Source: Clostridiales bacterium
GTDB lineage: Bacteria; Bacillota; Clostridia; Oscillospirales; Oscillospiraceae
Reading direction: 5' to 3'
DNA: 64,000 nt
Assembly: GCA_020859945.1 (NCBI GenBank)
Contig: JAJBVG010000073.1
Span: 23,770 to 87,769 of the forward strand
Part shown: positions 1 to 8,446 of the stretch, in pieces
How positions within the stretch are numbered: position 1 is the stretch's first letter
Layout of the letters: each line of letters begins with the position of its first letter
Made by a program: the position numbers and the translations under genes
The notes under the pieces: model-generated
The model's input: the letters and a program-made list of their open reading frames with translations, nothing else
Databases searched by the model: none
Told to the model about the DNA's origin: nothing

Positions 1-391
1 CCTCCAGCACCGCCATAGCCAGCGCCACGCCGATGCCGTCATCCGCTCCCAGGGTGGTCCTGCCGCCGGTGGAAAGCTCGTCCCCTTGGATGACCCACTG
101 AATGGGGTCTTGGGTGAAGTCGTGGACCACGCCCTCCGCCTTTTCACAGACCATGTCCAGGTGGGCCTGGAGCAGCACCGGCAGCGCGGCCTCATAGCCG
201 GGGGAGGCGGGTTTGCGAATCAGCACGTTGCAGACCTCGTCCTGCTCTGCCTCCAGCCCGATGCCCAGCGCCCAGCGGATGATAAAATCGCTCAGCGCCC
301 GTTCATTGCGGCTGCCGTGGGGGATCTGGCAGATTTGGTAGAAGCGGGCGAACACCCGGTCTTGGCACAGGGCCTCTATTTCCCCGTTCAT
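1..391 (-). CDS. Aminoacyl-histidine dipeptidase / PepD-like M20 peptidase, N-terminal part (runs off window start)
   Basis: Reverse-strand translation MNGEIEALCQDRVFARFYQICQIPHGSRNERALSDFI...LPVLLQAHLDMVCEK...DGIGVALAMA matches PepD-family N-terminus. Confidence 0.8.
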   Translation of the reverse strand, partial: MNGEIEALCQDRVFARFYQICQIPHGSRNERALSDFIIRWALGIGLEAEQDEVCNVLIRKPASPGYEAALPVLLQAHLDMVCEKAEGVVHDFTQDPIQWVIQGDELSTGGRTTLGADDGIGVALAMAVLE

Positions 392-559
392 AGGGCACCC
401 TCTCCTCTCTCACGCCGCCGCGTTAATACTTTAGCGCGTTAATATGTCTCAGTATACCCAGTTCACCGCTGTTTGTCAACAAACGATTCCGGTTTTCGAC
501 ATGAAAGCGCAAAGCGGCTTGTGAACCGGCGCAAACTGTGTTAAAATAGATAAAATAAA

Positions 560-696
560 TTGGTTATCCCGTTGAATCATCTGTGTACCAGAAACCCCTC
601 CGCCACTGCCTAAAGGCGGCGGCCCTCCTCCGCCGTCAAGCGGCACTTTCGGGGCCTTGCCCCTCCTTGCCCTTTCAGGGGAGGCAAGAGAGGCAG
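560..696 (+). repeat. Dispersed intergenic repeat family A, copy 1 (GGTTATCCC-TTGAATCA ... AAACCCCTCC ... CCCTTTCAGGGGAGGCAAG)
   Basis: Near-identical blocks at 44334-44480 and, inverted, 17676-17776. Confidence 0.75.
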
Positions 697-771
697 TCGG
701 TTGAGAAATGGTGGTTTTTTGTGAGAAACTTATGCTATGATGGATAAAATTTCTACTAGGAGGCTCTTTCC

Positions 772-1329
772 ATGTCCAACAGCCCTGAAATCACCGTCCC
801 CGTCCAGCTGGACGCCGGACTTTTCCGTTCCTTTTTCCTGTTTGACGCCCTGCGCCGCCAGCGGCGATGGGTGGGGCTGGCCGTGTTCAGCGTTGTGCTG
901 CTGGTCTGCGCCGGGGTGTGCCTGAGCCAGATGGGAGCGCGGCAGGGTGCGCTGCTTATGGCGATTTTGCTGGCTGCGGTGGCAGTGGCGGTCCCCGCTG
1001 TCTACGCCGTCCTGCTCCGGCGCAGCATCAACCAGCAGAGCAAGGCCCTGGGGCTGGAGCGGCCCCACCTGGTCTATCGCATCACGGTGAGCGAAAAGGG
1101 CGTCGCCGCCGCCTTTCCCGTGCCGGGGAAAAAGGACGCAGTCACCAGCCGTCCCTGGGCGAAGCTCTATGGCGCTTGGCGGGTGAAGGGGGCTGTTTAC
1201 CTCTATCCGGAGGCGGAAAAGGTCTACATCCTCCCCGACGGGCAGGTCCCCGGCGAGGCGGACGACCTGTGGGCGCTGTGCGCAGAAAAACTGGGGGACA
1301 AGGCCCACGATCTGCGGCGGGGGAAGTGA
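772..1329 (+). CDS. Hypothetical membrane protein, possibly YcxB-like (two TM segments)
   Basis: 185-aa ORF with ribosome-binding site AGGAGG-like upstream; two hydrophobic stretches then soluble domain. Confidence 0.55.
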   Translation: MSNSPEITVPVQLDAGLFRSFFLFDALRRQRRWVGLAVFSVVLLVCAGVCLSQMGARQGALLMAILLAAVAVAVPAVYAVLLRRSINQQSKALGLERPHLVYRITVSEKGVAAAFPVPGKKDAVTSRPWAKLYGAWRVKGAVYLYPEAEKVYILPDGQVPGEADDLWALCAEKLGDKAHDLRRGK

Positions 1330-1382
1330 CAGGTGTTTTACTCATCGTTGGCGCGGAAATTTGCAATAACAAGAAAATACAC

Positions 1383-1411
1383 TTGATTTTTCATAGCCGA
1401 TTGTGTATAAT
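1383..1411 (+). promoter_or_regulatory. Sigma-A type promoter TTGATT-17-TATAAT driving a small RNA
   Basis: TTGATT 1383-1388, 17-nt spacer, TATAAT 1406-1411. Confidence 0.7.
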
Positions 1412-1417
1412 AAAAAC

Positions 1418-1521
1418 GTGGAAACCCGGACGGTTGCCACAACTGATACTAGCTTAGCATTTTAGGAAATCCTAAAACTGTGAGCCGTCTGGTTGCAGCA
1501 GACGGCTCACTTGCTTTTTTT
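1418..1521 (+). ncRNA. Putative antisense small RNA (type I antitoxin candidate)
   Basis: Promoter at 1383-1411, no ORF, ends in 12-bp hairpin (1480-1491/1499-1510) plus TTGCTTTTTTT; overlaps the 3' end of the toxin ORF on the other strand. Confidence 0.65.
1480..1521 (+). terminator. Intrinsic terminator GTGAGCCGTCTG-loop-CAGACGGCTCAC + T tract; stem also lies at the toxin mRNA 3' end
   Basis: Perfect 12-bp stem, 7-nt loop, T-rich tail. Confidence 0.85.
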
Positions 1522-1599
1522 CGCAGCCAAATAGCTTATCAGTTCGATCACGAAGCTCGCAATCGCCAATAAGGTTTGGATGATCTCTAAAGCAAACAA
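1507..1599 (-). CDS. Putative holin-like toxin small ORF, 30 aa: (M/L)FALEIIQTLLAIASFVIELISYLAAKKSK
   Basis: TTG start at 1599 preceded by AAGGGG with 8-nt spacing; single hydrophobic helix with basic KKSK tail; not in the ORF track because of length and TTG start. Confidence 0.65.
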   Translation of the reverse strand: MFALEIIQTLLAIASFVIELISYLAAKKSK

Positions 1600-1749
1600 C
1601 GTATCAACCCCTTGAGAAAAATTTCCCGCAGAGCTATGATACTCACCTCTATTCCGCTCACGCGGGATACAGGCAACCGTCTTTTACCGCCACGCTACCA
1701 TAAGAACCTGAAGAACTCATGAGCAGCGGTGGGTTTCCACGCAAAAATG

Positions 1750-1778
1750 ATTATAACATGACCGTCGAAAATTGTCAA
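1750..1778 (-). promoter_or_regulatory. Consensus sigma-A promoter TTGACA-17-TATAAT for the toxin mRNA
   Basis: Reverse strand TTGACA (1778-1773), 17-nt spacer, TATAAT (1755-1750). Confidence 0.8.
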
Positions 1779-1802
1779 AAAGAATAACGCACGCGAAATT
1801 TT

Positions 1803-1826
1803 GGGGCTGGCCACATGGCCAGCCCC
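1803..1826 (-). terminator. Hairpin GGGGCTGGCC-ACAT-GGCCAGCCCC downstream of rubredoxin
   Basis: Perfect 10-bp stem immediately 3' of the minus-strand ORF. Confidence 0.7.
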
Positions 1827-1846
1827 TTCGCTTATGCTTGATTCAA

Positions 1847-1999
1847 TTACTGAGCCTCGAAATTGTCCTTGGTCAAGCCGCAGATGGGGCAGACCCAATC
1901 CTCAGGCAGGTCCTCCCAGGCGGTGCCGGGAGCGACGCCGTTATCGGGATCGCCAACGGCGGGATCGTACTCGTAACCACAGAGACAAACGTACTTCAT
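1847..1999 (-). CDS. Rubredoxin (50 aa)
   Basis: [50 protein letters not shown]; two CxCG/CxxCG iron motifs; GGAGGAGG upstream. Confidence 0.9.
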   Translation of the reverse strand: MKYVCLCGYEYDPAVGDPDNGVAPGTAWEDLPEDWVCPICGLTKDNFEAQ

Positions 2000-2048
2000 A
2001 ATGGGTTCCTCCTCCATTTTTTAAGTTACTGATAAATCAATTGGCAGC

Positions 2049-2597
2049 TTAGCCGAAATACCGCTCCAGCAGACCGGCGAACGCCTTGCCGTGGCGGGCC
2101 TCGTCGCGGGCCATCTCGTGGACAGTGTCGTGGATGGCGTCCAGACCCAGCTCCTTGGCCTTCTTCGCCAGCTCGGCCTTGCCGGCGGTGGCACCGTTCT
2201 CGGCCTCCACACGGACGGTCAGGTTCTCCTTGGTGGACGGAGAGACGACCTCGCCCAGCAGCTCAGCGAACTTGGCGGCGTGCTCGGCCTCTTCATAGGC
2301 GGCCTTCTCCCAGTACAGGCCGATCTCAGGATAGCCCTCGCGATGAGCGGCGCGGGCCATGGCCAGATACATACCGACCTCGGTGCACTCGCCGTTGAAG
2401 TTCTCCCGCAGACCTTCCTTGATCTCTTCGGGAGCGTCAGAGGCCACGCCGATGACATGCTCGGCAGCCCAGTTCATCTCGCCCTCCATCTTGGTGAACT
2501 TGGACGCGGGAGCCTTGCACAGGGGGCAGCGGAACCCTTCGGGGAGAGCCTCGCCCTCGTAGACGTAACCACAGACCTGACATACAAACTTTGCCAT
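2049..2597 (-). CDS. rbr: Rubrerythrin with N-terminal rubredoxin-like domain
   Basis: [30 protein letters not shown] followed by diiron ferritin-like domain with ExxH repeats. Confidence 0.9.
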   Translation of the reverse strand: MAKFVCQVCGYVYEGEALPEGFRCPLCKAPASKFTKMEGEMNWAAEHVIGVASDAPEEIKEGLRENFNGECTEVGMYLAMARAAHREGYPEIGLYWEKAAYEEAEHAAKFAELLGEVVSPSTKENLTVRVEAENGATAGKAELAKKAKELGLDAIHDTVHEMARDEARHGKAFAGLLERYFG

Positions 2598-2705
2598 AGT
2601 AATATCCTCCATTGTTAATTGATGTCGCGCATCAGGCGGCGCAATTAAGAATTATTCCTGATAAGCGCATTATAGCAGACCTTCGCCTGTTTGTAAAGCA
2701 AAATT

Positions 2706-4613
2706 TCAGGGAATTTTTTTGGTGATTTTGCCGATTTTTTCGCCCTCCGGGGCGCTCTCCAGCAAAATCCCCCCTCTGGGCGGCAGGGTCAGCCGCAGTT
2801 TGCCGTTCATGGCCAGGTAACGCTCGCCGGTGAACACATCCACCGCCTGAACGTGGCCCCAGGGCAGCTCCACGATGGTCCGGGTCCGGGCGTTGCTCAC
2901 CGCCACGGCCACGCTCTCCCCCGCCGCCCGGCGGACGAAGGACACCAGGCACTCCCCGCAGGTGCCCCAGCGGATGTCCCCCTCCCGGAGGGGGCGGCTG
3001 GTCTTGCGGTAGTTGCCCAGCCTGGCGCAGTAGGCCACCAGGTCCTGGTCCTCCCGGCCCCAGGGGTATGGCCGCCGGTTGAAGGGGTCCTCGAAGCCGG
3101 TCATGCCTGCCTCGTCCCCATAGAACACCGTGGGCGCGCCGGGGAAAGCGAACAGCACCAGCAGTCCCAGCTTGAGCAGCTCCATGCCGCCCGCCCGCTC
3201 TCTGGGGGACATCTCATAGCCTGCTCGCCAGTCCTTGCTCTGGTCCTGGCGCTCGTTGCCCACTCCAAGGTAGGTCAGGATGCGCAGGGTGTCGTGGGTG
3301 CCGAGGGCGTTCATGGCGGAGTAGAAGGCGGAGGGAGGATAGTTTTCCCGCAGGTCCTCCATGCTATACTTGAACCCCGCCCCGTCGCCGTGGAGCAGGA
3401 AGTTTAAGAGCGCGGTGCGGAAGGGGTAGTTCATCAGGCCGTCCAGATGGTAGCCCAGCAGGTGGCGGCGGCGAACGCCGTAGGCGATTTTTGTGGAGCC
3501 GTCCTCCCAGACCTCACCAATGACGATGGCGTTGGGGTTTTCCTCCCGCGCCGCCTGGTGGATGCCGTTGACGAAGTCGTCGGGCAGCTCATCCGCCACG
3601 TCCAGCCGCCAGCCGTCGGCTCCCGCCCGGAGCCAACGCCGCACCACGGAGTCTTCCCCGGCGAAGATGAAATCCCGGTAGCCCTGGCAGTCCTCCCGAA
3701 CGGCGGGCAGGGAGTAAATGCCCCACCAGCTCTCGTACTTGTCGGGCCACTCCTTCCAGTCGAACCAGTCATAGTAAGGGGAGTCCTTGGACTGCACCGC
3801 CCCCGGCTCTTTGTAGAAGCCGTCCCCGTTGAAGTACCGGGAGACATAGCCGGTGTGGTTGAATACGCCGTCCAGGATGATTTTGATGCCCCGCTTGTGG
3901 GCCTCATCGCACAGGTGGGTGAAATCCTCGTTGGTGCCCAGCATGGGGTCTACCCGGCTGTAGTCGGCGGTGCCGTAGCGGTGGTTCTCCGACGCCTCGA
4001 AGATGGGGCAGAAGTAGATGGTCTCCACCCCCAGCCCGGCGAGATAGTCCAGTTTGGCCTCCACGCCTTTGAGATTCCCGCCGAAGAAATCCCGGTTGCA
4101 GATGTCCATGCCCCGCTCGGTCTTGCCGATGGGCTTGTAGAGGGGTTCCGCGTCCCAGTTCTGGTGGACGCTGCGGCCCCCCACCAGGCCGGTGGGGTCG
4201 GGGATCTCCGTGCGGAAGAACCGGTCGGGGAAGATTTGATAGCACATCCCCTTGCCGAACCAGTCCGGTACCTGGTCGTTTCCGTCGTAGACGGTGAGCT
4301 GGTAGGTGCGCAGCTGCTTCTTGCGCCCGTCCAGCCCCTCCAGCTGGAAGGTGTACCACACCAGGCCCACATAGTCCCCGGTGTCCAGAGTGCAGGTGAA
4401 CTCGTCCCGGCCCAGGTCGGTCCCCACCCAGGGCATGGGCAGCGTCACCATTCGGTTGTTGTCGAACTCAAAATAAGCGGTCAGGGACGCACGGGAAAAG
4501 CCCTCTGCCCGTGCCGGGCGGAGGGTAAAGCGCACCTGGGTCCCCGCGGGGACCGCGCCGTAAGGCTCCTTACAGCGCAGGTTGCGGGAATCGTAAATGG
4601 TCAGGTCGGGCAT
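2706..4613 (-). CDS. Glycoside hydrolase family 13 (alpha-amylase/neopullulanase-like)
   Basis: GH13 motifs DGVFNHTG, GWRLDVADE, IGEVWED, LGTHDT; no signal peptide visible. Confidence 0.9.
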   Translation of the reverse strand: MPDLTIYDSRNLRCKEPYGAVPAGTQVRFTLRPARAEGFSRASLTAYFEFDNNRMVTLPMPWVGTDLGRDEFTCTLDTGDYVGLVWYTFQLEGLDGRKKQLRTYQLTVYDGNDQVPDWFGKGMCYQIFPDRFFRTEIPDPTGLVGGRSVHQNWDAEPLYKPIGKTERGMDICNRDFFGGNLKGVEAKLDYLAGLGVETIYFCPIFEASENHRYGTADYSRVDPMLGTNEDFTHLCDEAHKRGIKIILDGVFNHTGYVSRYFNGDGFYKEPGAVQSKDSPYYDWFDWKEWPDKYESWWGIYSLPAVREDCQGYRDFIFAGEDSVVRRWLRAGADGWRLDVADELPDDFVNGIHQAAREENPNAIVIGEVWEDGSTKIAYGVRRRHLLGYHLDGLMNYPFRTALLNFLLHGDGAGFKYSMEDLRENYPPSAFYSAMNALGTHDTLRILTYLGVGNERQDQSKDWRAGYEMSPRERAGGMELLKLGLLVLFAFPGAPTVFYGDEAGMTGFEDPFNRRPYPWGREDQDLVAYCARLGNYRKTSRPLREGDIRWGTCGECLVSFVRRAAGESVAVAVSNARTRTIVELPWGHVQAVDVFTGERYLAMNGKLRLTLPPRGGILLESAPEGEKIGKITKKIP

Positions 4614-4644
4614 AAAATCAGTCCGTTTCGTTTTAGTTTTTATA

Positions 4645-4858
4645 AGCTCTTAGCTGTTAGCTTTTAGCTATTAGCCAGGCAGTTCTTGGCATTACGTGCT
4701 GCGCCTACTGGTTGCATGACTTTACAAACAGGTGGTTTCGCTCTCAGCTTTCTTTTTAGCTTTTCGCTTTAGACAGGCAGCACCTGACTACAGGGAGAAG
4801 CGCAGCTTCGGAAGTGCCGCTTGACGGCAACAGCTAATAGCTAATGGCTAACAGCTCA
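4645..4858. repeat. Intergenic element with inverted multimeric TTAGCTNTTAGC termini (family B, copy 1)
   Basis: Left TTAGCTGTTAGCTTTTAGCTATTAGC and right GCTAATAGCTAATGGCTAACAGCT are inverted; related element at 34460-34617. Confidence 0.7.
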
Positions 4859-4860
4859 AT

Positions 4861-6942
4861 TCATTGCAGCAGCTGGTTCTCCGCCTCCACCCGCTCCAGG
4901 GTGGCCTCATCGCTGAAATAGTAGTTCATAATGGCGGCGGTGATGGCGGCGGTATCGGCGCCGGCGCTGGCCTTTTCCACCACGGAGCAGACCACGATCT
5001 CCGGGTCGTCGATGGGGGCAAAGGCCACGAACAGGCCGTTGGTCTGGCTGTTGTTGTTGATCTGGGCAGTACCGGTCTTACAGCCCACCTTGATGCCGCT
5101 GGCCTCCAGCTCCTCGAAGTCGGTGATGTCGTCGGCCTCGATGACTTCGCCCATGCCCTCGATGATGGCCTCCCGCGCCGCGTCGTCCAGCTCCACGGTG
5201 CTGAGGATTTCCGTCTCATGCTCGTAGAGGACCTCGGTGTTGTCGCTGGACTTGACGCTGCTCAGCAGGTGGGCGTCGTAGCGGTCCCCGCCCCGGACGA
5301 AGGTGGCGATGTAGTTGGCGATTTGCAGCAGGGTGAACTGGTTGTCCGACTGGCCGATGGCGGCGGAGGTGACGTTGCCCTGATACCAAATGGCCCCCAC
5401 CGACTCGGAGTACTCCGGCCCGGCGTTGACGCCGGTGCTTTCGGTCAGCTCGATGCCGCTGGCCACCCCCAAGCCGTAAGCCTGAGCCGTCTCCGTCAGG
5501 TAGGAGATGCCCACCTCAGCGCCCATCGTGTAGAAGTAGACGTTGCAGGAGTCCCGGATGGCGGCGGAGAGGTTCTCCAGCCCGTGACCGGATCTCTTCC
5601 AACAGTTCTGAGGGGTGCCGCTGTTGTTGTAGGTACCGGTGCAGTTGACGGTGCGGCTGGTGTCGGTGACGCCTGCGTTCACCGCAGCTGTTGCGGTGCA
5701 GATTTTATAGGTGGAACCGGGGGCGTAGGTGCCCAGCAGCGCCCGGTTGTACAAGGGCAGCAGGTCGTCGTCCGCCAACTCCTCATAGTCCTCGTTGTAG
5801 GTGGCCGGGTCGTAGGTGGGGTAGGAACCCATGGCCAGCACGCTGCTGTCCTCCACGCTGATGACCACTACGGCGCTGCCGCCGTTCATGCTGTTGATCT
5901 GCTCGGTGTACTCGGCCAGAGCGTCCTCCGCCACTTTCTGGAGGCCGCTGTCCAGGGTCAGAGCCAGGGTATTACCCGACTGCGGCTCCACGGTATACGT
6001 TTCGTCTACCAAAACGCCGTCGTTGTCGTAGGTCAGCTGCAAGGTGCCGTCCACGCCCTTCAAATACTCCTCAAAGGCGGATTCCACACCGGAGAGGCCG
6101 ATGGTGTTGTTCATATTATAGGTGTTGTCCTCGTCGGCGCTCAGCTCCGCCCACTTTTCGGCGGTGATGGCTCCCACCTGGCCCAGCAGGTGGGCGGCGT
6201 AAGAGGTTTTGTACTCCCGGACGGACAGGGCCTCGATGTTGACCCCGGCCAGGCTCTCCTCCTCCACCATGGTGATAAAGTCGATGTCCACGTCCTCTGC
6301 GAAGTAATAGGTGGAGTAGGTGACTTCCTCAGAACGGAGGTAGGCGGAGTACAGCACGCCCAGAATCTCCCGCTGCTCCGAAGAGGAAAGGTCCCCGTCC
6401 AGCTGGAAGTAATCAGCCATGTTGCTCATCAGCTCATCGGCGGAGGTGGTGTTGTCCCCCCAGAAAATCGAATCGGAGGTGCCCCGCACCGCCAGGCACA
6501 GCTGATAGAGCCGGGTCTGTGTCAGGTTGCCGTCGTCGTCCCGGGTCAGGTAGGCGTTGCCGTCGGTGGTGTAGGAGTAGGGGGAGCTGTCGGAGACGGG
6601 CAGTTCCTCGTCGTTCCACTCCACGTCCAACTCCTTGCAGATTTCAATGAGCCGCTGCACCACCGCCGCCTGGTTTTCCTCGCTGCCCATAGCGTCCACG
6701 TCCAGCGTGACCACATACTCCGCCCGGTTGGTGACCAGCACGTTGCCGTACCGGTCGGTGATGTCGCCCCGGGCGGCCTGAACGGTCTTGGAGGTGGTGT
6801 AGGTGTTGATCTCGTTGGACTCCTGGGGGTCGATGGCCTGGTTGACGATGGCGTCGTAGGCCGCCCAGCCGTAGTAGCCGCTCATGGCCAGCAGCAGCAG
6901 CGCTACAATGGCGGTGCGGAAATAAAGTGATCTTTTGCCCAT
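4861..6942 (-). CDS. mrdA: Penicillin-binding protein 2 / peptidoglycan transpeptidase (MrdA-like)
   Basis: N-terminal TM (LYFRTAIVALLLLAMSGYYGW), catalytic GTYAPGSTYK, and KTGTAQ motif; starts at MGKRS, not at the longer in-frame ORF start. Confidence 0.9.
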   Translation of the reverse strand: MGKRSLYFRTAIVALLLLAMSGYYGWAAYDAIVNQAIDPQESNEINTYTTSKTVQAARGDITDRYGNVLVTNRAEYVVTLDVDAMGSEENQAAVVQRLIEICKELDVEWNDEELPVSDSSPYSYTTDGNAYLTRDDDGNLTQTRLYQLCLAVRGTSDSIFWGDNTTSADELMSNMADYFQLDGDLSSSEQREILGVLYSAYLRSEEVTYSTYYFAEDVDIDFITMVEEESLAGVNIEALSVREYKTSYAAHLLGQVGAITAEKWAELSADEDNTYNMNNTIGLSGVESAFEEYLKGVDGTLQLTYDNDGVLVDETYTVEPQSGNTLALTLDSGLQKVAEDALAEYTEQINSMNGGSAVVVISVEDSSVLAMGSYPTYDPATYNEDYEELADDDLLPLYNRALLGTYAPGSTYKICTATAAVNAGVTDTSRTVNCTGTYNNSGTPQNCWKRSGHGLENLSAAIRDSCNVYFYTMGAEVGISYLTETAQAYGLGVASGIELTESTGVNAGPEYSESVGAIWYQGNVTSAAIGQSDNQFTLLQIANYIATFVRGGDRYDAHLLSSVKSSDNTEVLYEHETEILSTVELDDAAREAIIEGMGEVIEADDITDFEELEASGIKVGCKTGTAQINNNSQTNGLFVAFAPIDDPEIVVCSVVEKASAGADTAAITAAIMNYYFSDEATLERVEAENQLLQ

Positions 6943-7034
6943 GAATGCTCCTTCCGGGGTCGGGATTCGTGCGTGAAAGTGTAGGGCTTCGTTTTCGTCA
7001 GCCTCAAAACCCGAACTCCTACACATACGGTGTG

Positions 7035-7550
7035 CTACAGCTCTGTATCCGTGCGATACCGCTGGTAAATGGCGGCGTAGACGAAGTAAATGGGGATGAC
7101 GAACACCAGGGAATACAGCCCCTCCGGTACGGCGATGCGCAGCAGGGTGTCCATGGCGTTGCCGCCGAAGGTGTAGTAGTAAAACACCCGCGCTCCCTCC
7201 AGCACCAAAACCCCCATGGCCCCGCAGAGGACGACGCCCAGGAAGTTCTTGCCGATTTGCCGCCGGGTGGTCAGTCCCGCCAGCACTCCGGTGACGGTGC
7301 AGATGGGGATCATCATCGTGCCGCCCCGGAAGTACACCGCGCTGCAAAAAAAGCCCACGCCCAGCCCGTAGAGCGCGCCGCCCAGCGAGCCTTCATAGCA
7401 GCCCACCGCCGCCACCACCAGCGGGGCCAGCTCCGGCAGCGCGCCATAGATGGGGATGCGGTTCAGGATACAGATTTTGATGAAATACATCACCAGGTAG
7501 CTCAGGGCATAGATGCCCCACTTGACCTGGCTGCCGTTGTTTCGTCCCAT
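7035..7550 (-). CDS. mreD: Rod shape-determining protein MreD
   Basis: ~171-aa polytopic membrane protein MGRNNGSQVKWGIYALSYLVMY...; located between mreC and mrdA. Confidence 0.8.
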   Translation of the reverse strand: MGRNNGSQVKWGIYALSYLVMYFIKICILNRIPIYGALPELAPLVVAAVGCYEGSLGGALYGLGVGFFCSAVYFRGGTMMIPICTVTGVLAGLTTRRQIGKNFLGVVLCGAMGVLVLEGARVFYYYTFGGNAMDTLLRIAVPEGLYSLVFVIPIYFVYAAIYQRYRTDTEL

Positions 7551-7561
7551 ACCCGGCCCCC

Positions 7562-8401
7562 TCAGTCGTTGTTGAAGTCCGTGACTACGAACAGGGTGCT
7601 CAGGTTGTCGAAATCGGCGGCAGGGGTGACGACGGCGTACCGCTCCAAACCGGAGGGTTCTGTCTCCACCGACTCGATGTAGCCCACCACCAGGCCGGAG
7701 GGATAGGTCCCGTTCGCGCCGGAGGTCAGCACCTCGTCGCCGGAGATGAACACCGCGTCGGCGCTGAGGTAGGTCAGCTTGCACTTGCCCTCGGTCATCA
7801 GGCTCAGGTCGCTTTCCAGCATCAGGGTGTCGCCTGTGCGGTAGACTGTGGCGCTGACGGAAATGCTGGGGTCAAGGATGGTGATGAGGGTGGCCCAGTT
7901 GGTGCCCACCTCCTGCACCACGCCCACCAGATAGCCGGTGCCGGTGATGACCACGTCGTTGACGGCGATGCCCGCGTTGGAGCCTTTGCTGATGGTCAGG
8001 GTGGACTCCCAGCTGCTGGCCTTGCCCTCGGTGACGGTCACGTCCATCAGCGTCAGGTCGGTCTTTTCCTCCACCAGCCCCAGGGCGTTGCGGAGGTCCT
8101 CGTTCTCAGACTGGGCGTCCTGGGCCTCCCGCAGCTCACTGCGGACCTCGGACAGCTCCTGCTGCAAGGCTTCGTTTTCCTCCACCAGCTGCTCATAACG
8201 GAAGGCGTAGTCATACACCCCTTCCACCCAGCCGGTAAAGGAGGAGGCCACCCGCTGGAAGGGGGAGGAAACCACTCCAATGACATTGGAGAGGGGGGAG
8301 GTCATGTTGGGGAACAGCGCCGAGGTCATGGTCACCACCGCCGTCAGCAGCAGCGCGGCGATGAGCACCCAAAGGCCGTTGTCGTGGAAAAACTTTTTCA
8401 A
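7562..8401 (-). CDS. mreC: Rod shape-determining protein MreC
   Basis: N-terminal TM, coiled coil, then MreC beta domain (VTGTGYLVGVVQEVGTNWATLITILDPSISVSA). Confidence 0.9.
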   Translation of the reverse strand: MKKFFHDNGLWVLIAALLLTAVVTMTSALFPNMTSPLSNVIGVVSSPFQRVASSFTGWVEGVYDYAFRYEQLVEENEALQQELSEVRSELREAQDAQSENEDLRNALGLVEEKTDLTLMDVTVTEGKASSWESTLTISKGSNAGIAVNDVVITGTGYLVGVVQEVGTNWATLITILDPSISVSATVYRTGDTLMLESDLSLMTEGKCKLTYLSADAVFISGDEVLTSGANGTYPSGLVVGYIESVETEPSGLERYAVVTPAADFDNLSTLFVVTDFNND

Positions 8402-8446
8402 TCTAAGGACCCTTTCTCCTTCTGGTACGCGGTACGGCCTGAGAAA

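Noticed and set aside
1772-2032. Short plus-strand ORFs over the rubredoxin gene
   Set aside because: Rubredoxin on the minus strand has both iron-binding motifs and a ribosome-binding site; the plus-strand frames are shadows.
3447-4667. Long plus-strand ORF (406 aa) opposite the GH13 gene
   Set aside because: Antisense to a well-supported enzyme; composition is the usual GC-rich shadow frame. The same applies to 4864-6930 (+), 20021-21676 (-), 33133-34449 (-), 42280-43632 (-) and 54841-56835 (+).
4861-7347. 828-aa ORF as a single protein
   Set aside because: Residues before MGKRSLYFRT come from an out-of-frame reading of mreD. The real pbp2 start is at 6942.
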